From contig DYYG01000064.1 in assembly GCA_020741775.1 (NCBI GenBank), forward strand, positions 1 through 64,000: a stretch of DNA of 64,000 nt. Direction: 5' to 3'. The notes under the pieces were generated by a model. It saw nothing but the letters and a program-made list of their open reading frames with translations, did not search any database and was not told the origin of the DNA. This document shows, in pieces, positions 30,071-41,606 of this stretch (position 1 is the stretch's first letter; the number at the start of each line of letters is the position of its first letter). Source of the stretch: Methylorubrum populi (GTDB lineage Bacteria > Pseudomonadota > Alphaproteobacteria > Rhizobiales > Beijerinckiaceae). A program made the translations under genes and the position numbers.

Positions 30071-31204
30071 ATGGCGATGAAGCGCGCAATCGGCCTGATG
30101 AGCGGCACCTCCCTCGACGGCATCGACGTGGCGCTGATCGAGAGCGACGGCGAGCGCGTGCGCGTCGTCAAATCCGCCAACGGCCTCGTCGCGCCACTCG
30201 GGCCGACAGGTTATCGTGGCTACGGCGAGGCCGAGAAGGCTCTGCTGCGCGAGGCGACCCGCGATGCCGAGGGCATCCGGGCGCGCGCCGACCGGCCCGG
30301 CCGCCTCGCGGAGGCGGAGGAGTTCGTCACCCGCGCCCATGCCGAGGCCGTCGAAAGCTTCATGGATCAGAACGGCCTGAGCCCCGAGGAGATCGACGTC
30401 GTCGGCTTCCACGGGCAGACGGTGATCCACCGGCCCAAGCTCGGCCTGACCGTCCAGATCGGCGACGGCGCGGCCTTGGCGAAGCGCCTGCGGATCCGCG
30501 TCGTGTCCGACCTGCGCGCCAACGACGTGACCCAGGGCGGGCAGGGCGCACCGCTGGTGCCGGTGTTCCACAGGGCGCTGGCGGAGGCCGCCGGCTTCAC
30601 CGGTCCGCTCGGCATCCTCAACATCGGCGGGCTCGCCAACGTGACCCTGATCGATGCGAGCGGCGACATGCTCGCCTTCGATACGGGGCCGGGCAATGGG
30701 CCGATCAACGACTGGATGAAGGAGCGCGCCGGCCAGGACTTCGACGACGGCGGCGACACCGCTGCCCGCGGCACGGTAGACGAGGCGCTGCTCGACAATC
30801 TGCTCGGCCACCCGCTGCTCCTGCGCGCGCCGCCGAAATCACTGGATCGGAACTGGTTCTCTCACAAACTCGCCGGCTATCTCACGATCGAGGACGGGGC
30901 GGCGACGCTGACCGCCTTCACCGCCCACGCGGTCGCCCGCAGCCTCGCCTTCGCCAGCGAACGCCCGACCCGATGGATCGTCGGGGGCGGGGGGGCGAAG
31001 AATCGGACGCTGATGGCGATGCTGGAGCGGCTCCTCGACGCCGAGGTGATGACCGCCGACGCGATCGGCTGGTCCTCGGATTTTCTGGAGGCGCAAGCCT
31101 TCGCCTACCTCGCCCTGCGTGCCCTCGACGGCTTGCCGCTCACCTATCCGACGACCACGGGCGTCGCCGCACCGGTCACCGGCGGGATCGTCTCCGAACC
31201 GTGA
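30071..31204 (+). CDS. anmK: Anhydro-N-acetylmuramic acid kinase
   Basis: IGLMSGTSLDGIDVALIE, VVGFHGQTVIHRP, FDTGPGNGPINDWM. Confidence 0.97.
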   Translation: MAMKRAIGLMSGTSLDGIDVALIESDGERVRVVKSANGLVAPLGPTGYRGYGEAEKALLREATRDAEGIRARADRPGRLAEAEEFVTRAHAEAVESFMDQNGLSPEEIDVVGFHGQTVIHRPKLGLTVQIGDGAALAKRLRIRVVSDLRANDVTQGGQGAPLVPVFHRALAEAAGFTGPLGILNIGGLANVTLIDASGDMLAFDTGPGNGPINDWMKERAGQDFDDGGDTAARGTVDEALLDNLLGHPLLLRAPPKSLDRNWFSHKLAGYLTIEDGAATLTAFTAHAVARSLAFASERPTRWIVGGGGAKNRTLMAMLERLLDAEVMTADAIGWSSDFLEAQAFAYLALRALDGLPLTYPTTTGVAAPVTGGIVSEP

Positions 31205-31836
31205 GCCTCGGCCACGCCCTGCGCCGCATCGTCGAGGGCTATCCGCTCGCCCGCCTCGATCCGCCCACCGGCCATCCCCTGGCGCATGTGATCCGCAGGG
31301 GCGCGCCGGACGAGCTGCGCCGGGCGCTCGATCCGATCGGAGGCCCCTTCCTCGTCAAGGGAAGCCCCGGCCGCGGCACGCATTGGGCCGCCGTCCCCTG
31401 GCTCGCGGTGTTCGACCCGGCGGTGACGACGAGCGCGACGCGGGGCTTCTATCTCGTCTACCTGTTCCCGGCGCATCGGGAGGCGGTGCATCTCTCCCTG
31501 GCTCAAGGGACGGTGGCGGCGATCCGCGAGCATGGGGCGCAAGCCGGCCTCCATCTGCGGGCGAGCGGCGACCGGCTACGGGCGCGCCTGTCCGATTTCG
31601 CGGAAAAGCTTCCGGTGACGGCGATCGGCCTTGGCAGCGTCGGCGAGCTGCCCGAGGGCTACGAGGCGGCGCATATCCTCGGCCTGACCTACGACCTCGA
31701 CGCCCTCGGCGACGAGCGGCGCCTGCGCGCCGACCTCGCCACGGGGATCGCGGCCTACCGGGCGCTGAAGGCGCGGGGCGCGGGCTCATGCTTTGATGCA
31801 GGGGAGTGCCTGCGGCCCGAAGCTGGCCCTTCGTGA
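31201..31836 (+). CDS. Stand-alone MrcB-like N-terminal domain (DUF3578-type) protein
   Basis: GTG start overlapping the anmK stop; FLVKGSPGRGTHWAAVPWLAVFDPAVTTSATRGFYLVYLFPAHREAVHLSLAQGT matches the MrcB_N/DUF3578 pattern. Confidence 0.75.
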   Translation: MSLGHALRRIVEGYPLARLDPPTGHPLAHVIRRGAPDELRRALDPIGGPFLVKGSPGRGTHWAAVPWLAVFDPAVTTSATRGFYLVYLFPAHREAVHLSLAQGTVAAIREHGAQAGLHLRASGDRLRARLSDFAEKLPVTAIGLGSVGELPEGYEAAHILGLTYDLDALGDERRLRADLATGIAAYRALKARGAGSCFDAGECLRPEAGPS

Positions 31837-31861
31837 CATCCCGCGCTAAGGCACGCTCACC

Positions 31862-32953
31862 ATGTCGCACAACAGCTTCGGCCACCTGTTCCGCGTCACG
31901 ACCTTCGGCGAGAGCCACGGGGTCGCCCTCGGCTGCATCGTGGACGGGTGCCCGCCCGGCCTGCCGCTGGAGGCCGAGGAGATCCAGGCCGAGCTCGACC
32001 GGCGCAAGCCCGGGCAGTCGCGCTTCACCACCCAGCGCCGCGAACCGGATCAGGTCAAAATCCTCTCCGGCGTCTTCGCCGATGATCGCACCGGCGGGCG
32101 CCAGCTCACCACCGGCACGCCGATCGCGCTGATGATCGAAAATACCGATCAGCGCTCGAAGGATTATTCGGAGATCCGCGACAGTTACCGTCCCGGCCAC
32201 GCCGATTACACCTACGACGCCAAGTACGGCATCCGCGATTATCGCGGCGGCGGGCGTTCCTCAGCACGCGAGACGGCCGCCCGTGTCGCGGCCGGCGCGG
32301 TCGCCCGCAAGGTCATCCCCGGAATCACCATCCGCGCCGCCCTGGTGCAGATGGGCCCGCACGCCATCGACCGGGGCAATTGGGACTGGGAAGAGGTGAA
32401 CCGGAACCCCTTCTTCTGCCCGGACGCCAAGAGGGCCGCAGAATACGAAACCTATCTCGACGGGATCCGGAAGGACGGCTCCTCGGTCGGCGCGGTGATC
32501 GAGGTGGTGGCCGAGGGCGTGCCCCCCGGTCTCGGCGCGCCGATCTACGGCAAGCTCGACGCGGACCTCGCGGCGGCGATGATGTCGATCAACGCGGTCA
32601 AGGGCGTCGAGATCGGCGACGGATTCGCGGCTGCGGCCCTGCGCGGCGAGGACAATGCCGACGAGATGCGCGCCGGCAATGACGGGCGCCCGCGCTTCCT
32701 CGCCAACCATGCCGGCGGCATCCTGGGGGGCATCTCCTCGGGCGAGCCGGTCGTGGTGCGCTTCGCGGTGAAGCCGACCTCATCGATCCTGACACCGCGC
32801 CGGAGCGTGAACCGGGACGGCCAGGAGATCGACCTCGTCACCAAGGGTCGTCACGATCCCTGCGTCGGCATCCGTGCCGTGCCTGTCGCCGAGGCGATGA
32901 TGGCCTGCGTGCTGGCCGATCATTATCTCCGCCATCGCGGGCAGGTCGGCTGA
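31862..32953 (+). CDS. aroC: Chorismate synthase
   Basis: [57 protein letters not shown]. Confidence 0.98.
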   Translation: MSHNSFGHLFRVTTFGESHGVALGCIVDGCPPGLPLEAEEIQAELDRRKPGQSRFTTQRREPDQVKILSGVFADDRTGGRQLTTGTPIALMIENTDQRSKDYSEIRDSYRPGHADYTYDAKYGIRDYRGGGRSSARETAARVAAGAVARKVIPGITIRAALVQMGPHAIDRGNWDWEEVNRNPFFCPDAKRAAEYETYLDGIRKDGSSVGAVIEVVAEGVPPGLGAPIYGKLDADLAAAMMSINAVKGVEIGDGFAAAALRGEDNADEMRAGNDGRPRFLANHAGGILGGISSGEPVVVRFAVKPTSSILTPRRSVNRDGQEIDLVTKGRHDPCVGIRAVPVAEAMMACVLADHYLRHRGQVG

Positions 32954-32983
32954 AGCCGCCGGCCGCCTTCCCTGGCGCCTTTC

Positions 32984-34087
32984 TTGGAACCGCTGAACGA
33001 GACGAAGCCCGTGCCCCATTGCAGCGTCACCGAGGCCATCGAGGCCTTCGCCCGCGGCGAGATCGTGGTCGTCACCGACGACGACGATCGTGAGAACGAG
33101 GGCGACCTCGTCGTCGCCGCCTCGCTCTGCACGCCGGAGAAGATGGCCTTCATCATCCGCAACACCTGCGGCATCGTCTGCGCGCCGATCACCCTGGCGG
33201 AGGCGCGCCGCCTGCATCTCGACCCGATGGTGGCCTCGAACGACGCGCCGCTCGGCACCGCCTTCACCGTCACGGTGGATGTGCGCCACGGCCTGACCAC
33301 CGGCATTTCGGCGGAGCAGCGCTGCAACACCGTGCGGGCGCTCGCCAACGGCAATATGGGCGCGGGCGACTTCGTGCGGCCGGGCCACGTCTTCCCGCTG
33401 ATCGCCCGCGACGGCGGCGTGCTGATGCGCTCCGGCCATACCGAGGCGGCGGTCGATCTGTGCCGGCTCGCGAACCTGCCGCCGGTCGGCGTGATCTGCG
33501 AACTCGCCAACGACGACGGCACCGTGATGAAGGGGCCGCAGATCGACGCGTTCTCGGAGCAGCACGGCCTCAAGCGGGTCTCGGTCGCCGACCTGATCGC
33601 CTACCGCCAGGCCCGTGACCGGCTGGTGGAGCGGGTCGGCTCCTTCCCGGTGAAAACCGAGTTCGGCGCGATGACGGGCTACGCCTACGTCACGCCGTTC
33701 GAGCCGATCCAGCAATTCGCCTTCGTGCACGGCGCCATCGGCGATGGCCGCAACATGCCGGTGCGCCTGCACCGCTCCAACGTCGTCGCCGACGTGATCG
33801 AGGGCGGCGGGCAGATCGAGGCGGTGATGCGCCGTTTCGCCAAGGAAGGCCGGGGCATCCTGGTCTATCTGCGCGACGGCACAGCCGGCGTCCCGCTCAA
33901 CCGCTACGCCGACGAGGGCGCCGAGGCCCAGCGCGTGCGCCAGTGGCGCGAAGTGGGTCTCGGGGCTCAGATCCTGCGCGATCTCGGCGTCGTGTCGATC
34001 CGCAACCTGTCCTCCTCGTCCCGCTCCTATGTCGGCCTGTCGGGCTTCGGCATCGAGCTGGTCAGTGAGGAGCCGCTGGAGGGCTAA
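32984..34087 (+). CDS. ribBA: 3,4-dihydroxy-2-butanone 4-phosphate synthase with GTP cyclohydrolase II-like C-terminal domain
   Basis: DDDDRENEGDLVVAA, GHTEAAVDLCRLA, and C-terminal RibA-like region (VYLRDGTAGVPLNRYADEGAEAQRVRQWREVGLGAQILRDLGV). Confidence 0.93.
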   Translation: MEPLNETKPVPHCSVTEAIEAFARGEIVVVTDDDDRENEGDLVVAASLCTPEKMAFIIRNTCGIVCAPITLAEARRLHLDPMVASNDAPLGTAFTVTVDVRHGLTTGISAEQRCNTVRALANGNMGAGDFVRPGHVFPLIARDGGVLMRSGHTEAAVDLCRLANLPPVGVICELANDDGTVMKGPQIDAFSEQHGLKRVSVADLIAYRQARDRLVERVGSFPVKTEFGAMTGYAYVTPFEPIQQFAFVHGAIGDGRNMPVRLHRSNVVADVIEGGGQIEAVMRRFAKEGRGILVYLRDGTAGVPLNRYADEGAEAQRVRQWREVGLGAQILRDLGVVSIRNLSSSSRSYVGLSGFGIELVSEEPLEG

Positions 34088-34212
34088 CGGCGCAGCGGTC
34101 GCCGGGACCGGGCTTCGAGACTTCGAGGACCTAGCGAGCCCTTGTGCCGAAGCGGGGCCGTTCCCAGCTCATTCTTGAGGCGGCTTTCCGGCCGCCGCGG
34201 AAAGGAGCACGC

Positions 34213-34446
34213 ATGGTCCTCGTCGCTTGTCCCGCCTGCGATCACCGCATCTCCGAGAAGGCCGTCGCCTGTCCCTCCTGCGGGCATCCCGGCGGCCGGG
34301 AGGATCGGCACGGCCTCGTGCCGGCCCTCGGCCGCGTCGCCGGAACCTACATCTCCGCCAATGCCCTGGCCGGAATCATCCTCGGCAGCGTGATGTTCGT
34401 GAGCGCCGCCGCCGTGCTGATCACGCTGATCCTGTCCCAGCACTGA
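34213..34446 (+). CDS. Small zinc-ribbon membrane protein
   Basis: CPACDHRISEKAVACPSCGHP zinc ribbon followed by one TM helix. Confidence 0.75.
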   Translation: MVLVACPACDHRISEKAVACPSCGHPGGREDRHGLVPALGRVAGTYISANALAGIILGSVMFVSAAAVLITLILSQH

Positions 34447-34473
34447 GCGGCGTCGCAAGGGGGCGGTGAAGCC

Positions 34474-35403
34474 TCACCGCCCCATCAGCGCATCCACATG
34501 CGCGGCGACCGAGCGGGCGAGCCCGTCGAGGCTGTAGCCGCCCTCCAGGATCGACACGACACGCCCCTGGGCGTGGCGGTCGGCCAGCTCCATCAGCCGG
34601 CGGGTCGCCCAGCCGAAATCCGCCTCGTCGAGCTGGAGATTGGCGAGCGGATCGAGCTTGTGCGCATCGAAGCCCGCCGAGATCACGATGAGATCGGGGG
34701 CGAAGGCGTCGAGCCGCGGCAGGATCCGCTGCTCGAACGCCTCGCGAAACACCTCGCCATCGTCGTAGGCCTTGAGCGGCACATTGACGATGGTGTCATG
34801 GTCGCCGCGCTCGCCCGCCGACCCGGTGCCAGGGAACAGAGGCATCTGGTGGGTCGAGGCGTAGAGTACGTCGCGGTCGGCCCAGAAGATGTCCTGCGAC
34901 CCGTTGCCGTGATGCACGTCCCAATCGACCAGCGCGACGCGGGAGGCGCCGTACGCCTTGCGCGCGTGCTGGACGGCGATGGCCGCGTGGTTGAACAGAC
35001 AGAAGCCCATGGCGCGGGCCACCTCGGCATGGTGCCCCGGGGGGCGCATGGCGACGAAGGCGTTGGCGCATTCCCCCTTCATCACCGCATCGACCGCATG
35101 GACCGAGCCGCCCACGGCGTGCAGGCAGGTATTGAGCGTGCCCGGAGACATCAGCGTGTCAGAATCGATCTGAAACAGCCCCTCCTCGGGGGAGGCCGCG
35201 ACGAGACTCTCGATATAGGAAGCCGGATGGGCGAGCTCGACGACGCTCGTCTCCGCCTTCGGCGCGTGACAGCGCACGAGGGCCGCGAAGCGCTCCTGCT
35301 CCAGGGCTCGCTCCACCGCCTGCATACGGGCCGGCCGCTCCGGATGGCCGGCTGGAACCGCATGATCAAGCGCACTCGGATGGGTGACGTACAGGGTACT
35401 CAG
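34474..35403 (-). CDS. Histone deacetylase / acetylpolyamine amidohydrolase family protein (possible CTG start)
   Basis: RPPGHHAEVARAMGFCLFNHAAIA, LVDWDVHHGNGSQDIF, ISAGFDAHKLDPLA; in-frame upstream extension STLYVTHPSALDHAVPAGHPERPARM matches the family N-terminus. First ATG is at 35325. Confidence 0.9.
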   Translation of the reverse strand: MSTLYVTHPSALDHAVPAGHPERPARMQAVERALEQERFAALVRCHAPKAETSVVELAHPASYIESLVAASPEEGLFQIDSDTLMSPGTLNTCLHAVGGSVHAVDAVMKGECANAFVAMRPPGHHAEVARAMGFCLFNHAAIAVQHARKAYGASRVALVDWDVHHGNGSQDIFWADRDVLYASTHQMPLFPGTGSAGERGDHDTIVNVPLKAYDDGEVFREAFEQRILPRLDAFAPDLIVISAGFDAHKLDPLANLQLDEADFGWATRRLMELADRHAQGRVVSILEGGYSLDGLARSVAAHVDALMGR

Positions 35404-35843
35404 AGCCGTTCCTCCCGCCCGGACCGCACTCCGCGATCACCGGATCGCGGAGGACACCCCAAGCTCTTGCTTTGACGCTTGTCTTCGCCCGGGTTGATGA
35501 CCGCCCCGCCCGAAGATGCTCTCGCACGATACGACGATCCTAGATCGGCTCGCCCCCGCGTTTCTTTCCCTGAGCTTGTCGCGCTTGCCCGCCGGACGCA
35601 ACGGGGCGGGACGACGCCATGGACCAGATCTCGGCTTCTGAAAGGGGATCTCGGCACCGCGAACCGGCGCGGCCAGCCTCGGCTGCCGGCCCCAGCCATG
35701 CTGTGCGTTTCGGAAACAATCGCACTGAAGAGAGTCTTACTTCCAAGCGGCAAGATTTCCGAAAGGCTCATTCGTGAGCAGCCGTTTACCTGAACACGGG
35801 TTCAGATTTAGCCGTTAACCTGTTCGAGCGTTGCTGGACCGTA

Positions 35844-36344
35844 ATGTCAGTACAGACACGGACAAACACCGGCGACAACGGGCCGGGGAGGCTTCAGACC
35901 ATGACGAACACTGCGCTCGAACTGTTCTGCACCCGCATCGTCGATGCCGGCCAGCTCACCCAGGACGATGTCCGGGAACTCGCCCGCGAGATCCTGCCCG
36001 ACGGTATCGTCAGTCGCGCCGACGCCGACCTGCTCCTCGCCCTCGACCGCGCCGTCGCCGACACCCATGAGGGCTTCGCCGCCTTCGTCACCGCCGAAGT
36101 CGTGAACTTCGCGGTCTACGGTGAGCGCCCCACCGGCATCATCACCCGCGAGATGGCCGCGTGGCTCGCCGCCTCCATCGCCGGCCGCAAGGGCCCGACC
36201 GCTCTCGGCAGCCGTATCGCCATGGAGATCGTGCGCGAGGCCGAGACCAGCGACGAGATGCTGATCGCCTTTGCCCTGAAGGCCCGCAGTGCGACCTGCA
36301 AGCCCACCGCGCTCCGCGCCGGACGCCTGCCCTGCGCTGCATGA
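35844..36344 (+). CDS. Conserved hypothetical protein
   Basis: Long ORF with good coding character (ALELFCTRIVDAGQLTQDDVRELAREILPDGIVSRADADLLLALDRAV); the true start may be MTNTALEL at 35901. Confidence 0.7.
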   Translation: MSVQTRTNTGDNGPGRLQTMTNTALELFCTRIVDAGQLTQDDVRELAREILPDGIVSRADADLLLALDRAVADTHEGFAAFVTAEVVNFAVYGERPTGIITREMAAWLAASIAGRKGPTALGSRIAMEIVREAETSDEMLIAFALKARSATCKPTALRAGRLPCAA

Positions 36345-36571
36345 TGAATACGGTTTCGGGATTGCACCGTGCCGGCACTGGACCGGTCGAGGCAACGTCC
36401 GGCCGAGGCTGAAATTCGAATTGAGGGTGTGTCAACCGGAATTCATCGAGGCTGGCCTTTTGGGGAATGCGGCACAGCTTCCGTCTCCCGCGCAAGTGCT
36501 TTATCGGGAAGCGATCAGGCTTGCCTTCGGGAGGGGCAGGCCAGCACAGTCTCCCTCAAGAAGCGGCTGCA

Positions 36572-38575
<2,004 letters not shown>

Positions 38576-38597
38576 TCGGCCCTTCGGGGCTGATGAG

Positions 38598-38831
38598 GTG
38601 ATGAATCAGGTTCACAATGAGCAGACCAAGCTTTTAGCGACGGGCCTGAACAACGTCGCTGTGGCCTTCGTGGTGATCGGCGGCGTCACGCCGGTCACCG
38701 CCATGAGCTTCGGTGTGACGACCGCGCCAAGGCTGAGTTTGGGAACAGCGGCGTTTGCCTTGGCTTGGTTCTGCACGGGGCTCGGCCTACATTGGGGAGC
38801 AAGACTCGCGCTTCGGAGCCTTAGGTCGTGA
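38598..38831 (+). CDS. Small membrane protein
   Basis: 77 aa with two hydrophobic stretches; stop overlaps a downstream GTG ORF. Confidence 0.55.
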   Translation: MMNQVHNEQTKLLATGLNNVAVAFVVIGGVTPVTAMSFGVTTAPRLSLGTAAFALAWFCTGLGLHWGARLALRSLRS

Positions 38832-38962
38832 GTTCGGGCGAAATCTTTGTCACCTTCGTGATACCGGCTGTCGTTCTCGCGGCGGCCTACGCCGCCGTAT
38901 ACCTCAATGAGTGGGCGATCAGGCGCGACATCTCGCGTCACAAGCGGACACCCGGCGAGTAA
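38828..38962 (+). CDS. Tiny single-TM protein, translationally coupled to the previous ORF
   Basis: GTG start in GTGA overlap; VSSGEIFVTFVIPAVVLAAAYAAVYLNEWAIRRDISRHKRTPGE; not in the supplied ORF list. Confidence 0.5.
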   Translation: MSSGEIFVTFVIPAVVLAAAYAAVYLNEWAIRRDISRHKRTPGE

Positions 38963-38992
38963 TCCTGCCGCCTCCCCCTCTATCGAACATCC

Positions 38993-39424
38993 ATGCCGCT
39001 CTACTTCGCCTACGGCGCCAATATGGACGCCGCCGCCATGGCCCAGCGCTGTCCGGCCTCGAAGCTGATCGGGCGCGGGCGGCTGCAGCGGCACCGCTTC
39101 ATCATCATGAAGGAGGGCTGGGCTTCCGTCGTGCGCGCGCCCGGCTCCGTCGTCTGGGGGGTGCTGTGGGAGTTGGCGCTCTCCGACGTGCCCGCGCTCG
39201 ACCGCTACGAGGGTGTCGCCGGCGGCCTCTATGTGAAGGCCAGCCAGCCCATCGTCGCGGAGAACGGGGTGAAGCGCGCCCTGATCTATCTCGGCCGCAG
39301 CCAAGCCGCCGGCCTGCCGCGGCCCGGCTATCTGGAAGCCGTGCTGGCGGCGGGTCAGGCGGCGCAGCTACCCAGCCCCTATCTTCAGGAACTGCGCGGC
39401 TGGCAGCGGCGGGCTCCGGCCTGA
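38993..39424 (+). CDS. Gamma-glutamylcyclotransferase-like (AIG2/GGCT) protein
   Basis: LYFAYGANMDAAAMAQRCPASKLIGRGRLQRHRFI; VWGVLWELALSDVPALDRYEGV. Confidence 0.92.
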   Translation: MPLYFAYGANMDAAAMAQRCPASKLIGRGRLQRHRFIIMKEGWASVVRAPGSVVWGVLWELALSDVPALDRYEGVAGGLYVKASQPIVAENGVKRALIYLGRSQAAGLPRPGYLEAVLAAGQAAQLPSPYLQELRGWQRRAPA

Positions 39425-39517
39425 TCCGCATCGCACGCAAGCCTCGGATGCGCAGTTGGCACCGAACCTGCCTTGTCGATGGCGACCAAGAAAAGTCGTC
39501 AAGTCAGGTAGGTCTCC

Positions 39518-40366
39518 ATGGATTTCGTGAAACCGGCCGAGATGGCCAAGGCCATGAGCGATTCCGGTGTCATGCGGGCGGAGTTGCCCGTCCGTGACGT
39601 GCTCGTGCGCGGCATGATGGCCGGTGCGATCCTCGGCATCGCCACCAGCCTCGCCGTCACCGCCGCGGTGCAAACCGGCGTCCCCTTCACGGGCGCGCTG
39701 ATCTTCCCCGTCGGCTTCGTGATGATCGTCTGCCTGGGGCTCGAACTCTGCACCGGCAATTTCGGCATCCTCGCGCTCTCGTCCATGGAGGGACGGGTCG
39801 GCCTCAAGCCGATGATGCGCAATTTCGGCTGGAGCTTCCTCGGCAACCTGATCGGCAGCCTGCTCTATGCGCTGCTGCTCGTGATCGCGCTGACCAATTT
39901 CTGGCACACCGGCGCCGAGGCCAACCCGGTGGCGAAGAAGATCCTCGATATCGCCCAGGCCAAGACCCTGGCCTACGAGAATCTCGGCACGGCGGGCATG
40001 ATCACCTGCTTCGTCAAGGCGATGCTGTGCAACTGGATGGTCTGCCTCGGCGTGACCATGTCGATGATGTCGACCTCGACCTTCGGCAAGATCTTCGGTG
40101 CCTGGCTGCCGGTGCTGCTGTTCTTCGCCCAGGGCTTCGAGCACGCGGTGGTGAACATGTTCATGATCCCCGCCGGCATGATGCTCGGCGCCCCGATCTC
40201 CTTCGAGCAATGGTGGGCCTGGAACCAGATCCCGGTGACGCTCGGCAACTTCGTCGGCGGCGTGCTGTTCATCTCGCTGGCGTGGTACCTCACCTACCGT
40301 CCGCGGGCAGTGGTCGCGAGCCGGGTCGAGGCCGCTCCGGCCGCGGCGGCGATGGCCGCCCGCTGA
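39518..40366 (+). CDS. Formate/nitrite transporter family (FocA-like)
   Basis: FNT-type sequence: MMAGAILGIATSLAVTAAVQTG, GLELCTGNFGILALS, CNWMVCLGVTMSM, FEHAVVNMFMIPAGM. Confidence 0.93.
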   Translation: MDFVKPAEMAKAMSDSGVMRAELPVRDVLVRGMMAGAILGIATSLAVTAAVQTGVPFTGALIFPVGFVMIVCLGLELCTGNFGILALSSMEGRVGLKPMMRNFGWSFLGNLIGSLLYALLLVIALTNFWHTGAEANPVAKKILDIAQAKTLAYENLGTAGMITCFVKAMLCNWMVCLGVTMSMMSTSTFGKIFGAWLPVLLFFAQGFEHAVVNMFMIPAGMMLGAPISFEQWWAWNQIPVTLGNFVGGVLFISLAWYLTYRPRAVVASRVEAAPAAAAMAAR

Positions 40367-40367
40367 A

Positions 40368-40400
40368 GCCTCGCCCCGAAAGGCGGCTCCCGGCTTTCGG
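40368..40400. repeat. Dispersed hairpin repeat family B copy
   Basis: gcctcgccccgaaaggcggctcccggctttcgg, near-identical to 13309-13340. Confidence 0.65.
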
Positions 40401-40521
40401 AAAAGGACGAAGCGTCAGACAACGGCTTGGAGCGTCACCCCGGATCCCGCGTCCGGGGCGATGCTCGGGCCGGAAGCGACAGAGCTCCCGACTTCGCAGG
40501 AAACCGGGAGATTTTTTCGTC

Positions 40522-40803
40522 TTGAGCACCGACAGAAAGACCATCCGCGCGGTGATCCATGGCCGCGTGCAGGGCGTGTCCTACCGCGCCTGGACCAAAA
40601 AGCGGGCGGATCTGCACGGCGTCGCGGGCTGGGTCCGCAATCGGCCGGACCGCACCGTCGAGGCCCTGTTCTCCGGCCCTGCGGCGGCGGTCGATGCGCT
40701 GCTCGCCGAATGCCGGCGCGGTCCCTTCGCGGCCCGGGTCGACGACATCGCGGTGACGCAGGCCGAACCGTTCGAGGCAGAGGGTTTCGAGATCCTCAGA
40801 TAG
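40522..40803 (+). CDS. acyP: Acylphosphatase
   Basis: TTG start; STDRKTIRAVIHGRVQGVSYRAWTKKRADLHGVAGWVRNRPDRTVEALFSG. Confidence 0.95.
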   Translation: MSTDRKTIRAVIHGRVQGVSYRAWTKKRADLHGVAGWVRNRPDRTVEALFSGPAAAVDALLAECRRGPFAARVDDIAVTQAEPFEAEGFEILR

Positions 40804-40892
40804 AAACCGACGGGGCTTGCCGGCCGGGCGTCCTGATTGTAGCCGCCGGGCTCGTAATTTCCGAACCGGATCGGCGAGACGACGCCCTGATC

Positions 40893-41606
40893 ATGTGGGA
40901 CTTCCCCGCCTTCTCCCCGCTCGACCTCGCGGCGCTCGTCTTCTTCATCGCGTGCTGGGTCGGCTACGCCTACGCCGTGCAGCGACGGAGGGGCGACCGC
41001 CTGAGCCTCAGCCAACTCATGAACCGGCAGCGGCGCAAATGGGCGATCCAGATGATCGGCCGGGACAACCGCGTCGTGGACACGACCATCAACGCCTCGT
41101 TGCAGAACGGCACCGCCTTCTTCGCCTCGACCTCGCTGATCGCGCTCGGCTCGGTGCTGACGCTGTCGCGCTCCGGCGACGACGTGCTGAACCTGTTCTC
41201 GGCGCTCCCCTTCGGCGCCGGCACCACCCGGCAGACCTGGGAGATCAAGGTCGCCGGACTCGCGGTGGTGTTCGTCTACGCCTTCTTCAAGTTCGCCTGG
41301 GCCTACCGCCTGTTCAATTACGGGGCGATCCTGATCGGCGCGGTGCCGCCCAAGGGGTCGGACGTCCCCGACGAGGTGATGCGCCGCGCCGCCGAGAGGG
41401 CCGGGGCGATGAACGTGGCGGCGGGGTCGCATTTCGCGAAAGGGCAGCGTGCCTTCCTGTTCGCCTTGGCCTATCTCGGCTGGTTCGTGAGCGCGCCGGT
41501 GATGATGCTGGCAACCGCCAGCGTGGTCTGGGTGATGTGGCGACGCCAATTCGCCTCGCCGATCCGCGCGGCCCTGCTCGCCGAGGAGGACCATGATGGC
41601 AGATGA
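40893..41606 (+). CDS. DUF599 family membrane protein
   Basis: MNRQRRKWAIQMIGRDNRVVDTTINASLQNGTAFFASTSLIALGSVL... typical DUF599. Confidence 0.88.
   Translation: MWDFPAFSPLDLAALVFFIACWVGYAYAVQRRRGDRLSLSQLMNRQRRKWAIQMIGRDNRVVDTTINASLQNGTAFFASTSLIALGSVLTLSRSGDDVLNLFSALPFGAGTTRQTWEIKVAGLAVVFVYAFFKFAWAYRLFNYGAILIGAVPPKGSDVPDEVMRRAAERAGAMNVAAGSHFAKGQRAFLFALAYLGWFVSAPVMMLATASVVWVMWRRQFASPIRAALLAEEDHDGR

Noticed and set aside
29995-31836. 613-aa ORF spanning anmK in another frame
   Set aside because: First two thirds is Arg-rich out-of-frame translation of anmK; only the part from GTG 31201 is a credible protein.
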